Assembly: GCA_032622095.1 (NCBI GenBank)
Contig: CP136063.1
Coordinates: forward strand, 13,185,814-13,249,813
DNA: 64,000 nt
From: Siphonodentalium dalli
Lineage: Eukaryota; Mollusca; Scaphopoda; Gadilida; Siphonodentaliidae
Direction of reading: 5' to 3'
Part shown: positions 63,257 through 64,000 of the stretch, one piece after another
How the letters are laid out: each line of letters opens with the position of its first letter
Position numbering within the stretch: position 1 is the first letter of the stretch
Program-made: the position numbers and the translations under genes
The notes under the pieces: model-generated
What the model was told of the DNA's origin: nothing
The model's input: only the letters and a program-made list of their open reading frames with translations
The model's database searches: none

Positions 63257-63775
63257 GTACTACATGTGCTACACCACACGGAGAAATGTCTGTGTCATCA
63301 CACTAAAATACCATGTTAGAACTTGAATTGATATATTCGTAATCGTATATAGTCACCAATAGCCGGGTTACTACCGTAGTACCTGACATTGCCTATCTAG
63401 TGAACTATTCAAACCCAACAGGCCTGGTTGATTTCACTGTGGGATGATGGTTCACTTCCATCCTCAAGCTACTTTTCTTTTCTGACGTGCAGGGGTAGAT
63501 ATGCTTGAGGCCCCACCACAGTTAAATTCGCACAGGTTCTCAGCTATTAATATCTTATGTTCGAACTTTACTCATATGTTTGGACTGATCATAACCATGA
63601 TTTCAATGCTGGGTTTGAATAGTTCACTAGATGGGCAATGTCCGTTACTACGGTAGTAACCCGGCTATTGGTGACTATATACGATTACGAATATATTAAT
63701 CCCAGTTCTAGCATGGTATTTGTGTGACGACACAGACATTTCTCCGAGTGGTGTAACACATGCAGTACCCTGTAT
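63257..63775. mobile_element. Foldback element with ~165-bp arms and a SINE-like loop
   Basis: The left arm starts CAGGGTACTACATGTGCTAC, and the right arm ends GTAACACATGCAGTACCCTG. The arms match through TAGTCACCAATAGCCGGGTTACTAC and ATCTAGTGAACTATTCAAACCCA. TA flanks both ends. The loop (63,424-63,545) matches, in reverse complement, the repeat at 20,836-20,975. Confidence 0.85.
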
Positions 63776-64000
63776 GGTACATCATATAATTATTGTAACG
63801 TTGAACTTAATGATCAACTTGGTGGTTGCTCCATTACGTGTCACGTACGATCATATTATATGATTCGAAGATCCTTGTCCGCAGGGATGGCACCAGAAAA
63901 TCCCCGCTAAATTTCACCATATTGTCCGTTGGTGTGTGAAATGAGCTCAGATAGTGTATGTGGCGAACCAATGAACACAACCATATTGAAGTAATTATAG
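63776..64000. other. Window end, no gene recognised
   Basis: No repeat or ORF that I can identify. Confidence 0.4.

Overview
This window is animal genomic DNA, almost certainly from a marine invertebrate. The signs are a cephalopod/anemone-style C2H2 zinc-finger gene (linker TGDKP), a LINE reverse transcriptase, dense nested transposons and minisatellites, GT-AG splice sites, AATAAA signals and very low gene density. I cannot fix the phylum from sequence alone. Apart from the zinc-finger gene and its decayed copy, essentially all convincing coding sequence belongs to mobile elements.

Layout. 1-4,350 holds minisatellites, including two oppositely oriented arrays of a ~148-bp unit derived from zinc-finger coding sequence, and a 141-bp GC-rich repeat. 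7,618-8,985 is an intact zinc-finger protein gene (15 good fingers plus one degenerate finger). 10,660-11,560 is a segmental duplicate of it that has become a pseudogene. 9,240-10,080 looks like a decayed retroelement fragment. 12,123-13,133 is a 1-kb ATC-rich microsatellite. 13,757-15,705 is a 5'-truncated LINE on the minus strand, inserted into a ~53-bp minisatellite. 16,005-18,745 holds four head-to-tail copies of an 'ACTAG..GTCCGGGC' repeat family. 18,895-20,486 is a 61-bp satellite with higher-order structure. 20,500-29,540 and 46,180-64,000 are mosaics of MITEs, hAT-like elements, foldback elements, SINE-like pieces and a ~170-bp dispersed repeat.

The centrepiece is a complete Polinton/Maverick (virus-like self-synthesising transposon) at 29,548-46,051 (16,504 bp). 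It has 491-bp terminal inverted repeats that differ at one position by eye, and a perfect 6-bp target duplication GCGGTC. It carries the full replication and virion set: protein-primed DNA polymerase B, A32-like packaging ATPase, DD35E integrase with chromodomain, penton-like minor capsid protein, double jelly-roll major capsid protein, adenain-like protease, two small basic/amphipathic virion-type proteins, a two-helix membrane protein and the conserved 'VLVP...IGN' protein. The left third and the ends carry genes I do not recognise: a two-exon minus-strand gene, a 467-aa minus-strand gene that appears to lie inside an intron of the polymerase transcript, a tandem family of small CxxC/CC proteins with one dead copy, a 144-aa helical protein, and a CCHC zinc-knuckle protein at the right end. 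Two genes (polymerase and the VLVP protein) are each split by a +1 frame change although the rest of the element looks fresh.

The Polinton sits inside an older repeat-rich element whose inverted ends lie at ~27,416 and ~46,175. That element also carries a nested hAT-like insertion (27,566-28,491, target duplication GACACGCG). A second hAT-like element (48,485-49,699, target duplication CCGCTGTG) is nested in a MITE. The order of insertions can therefore be read directly.
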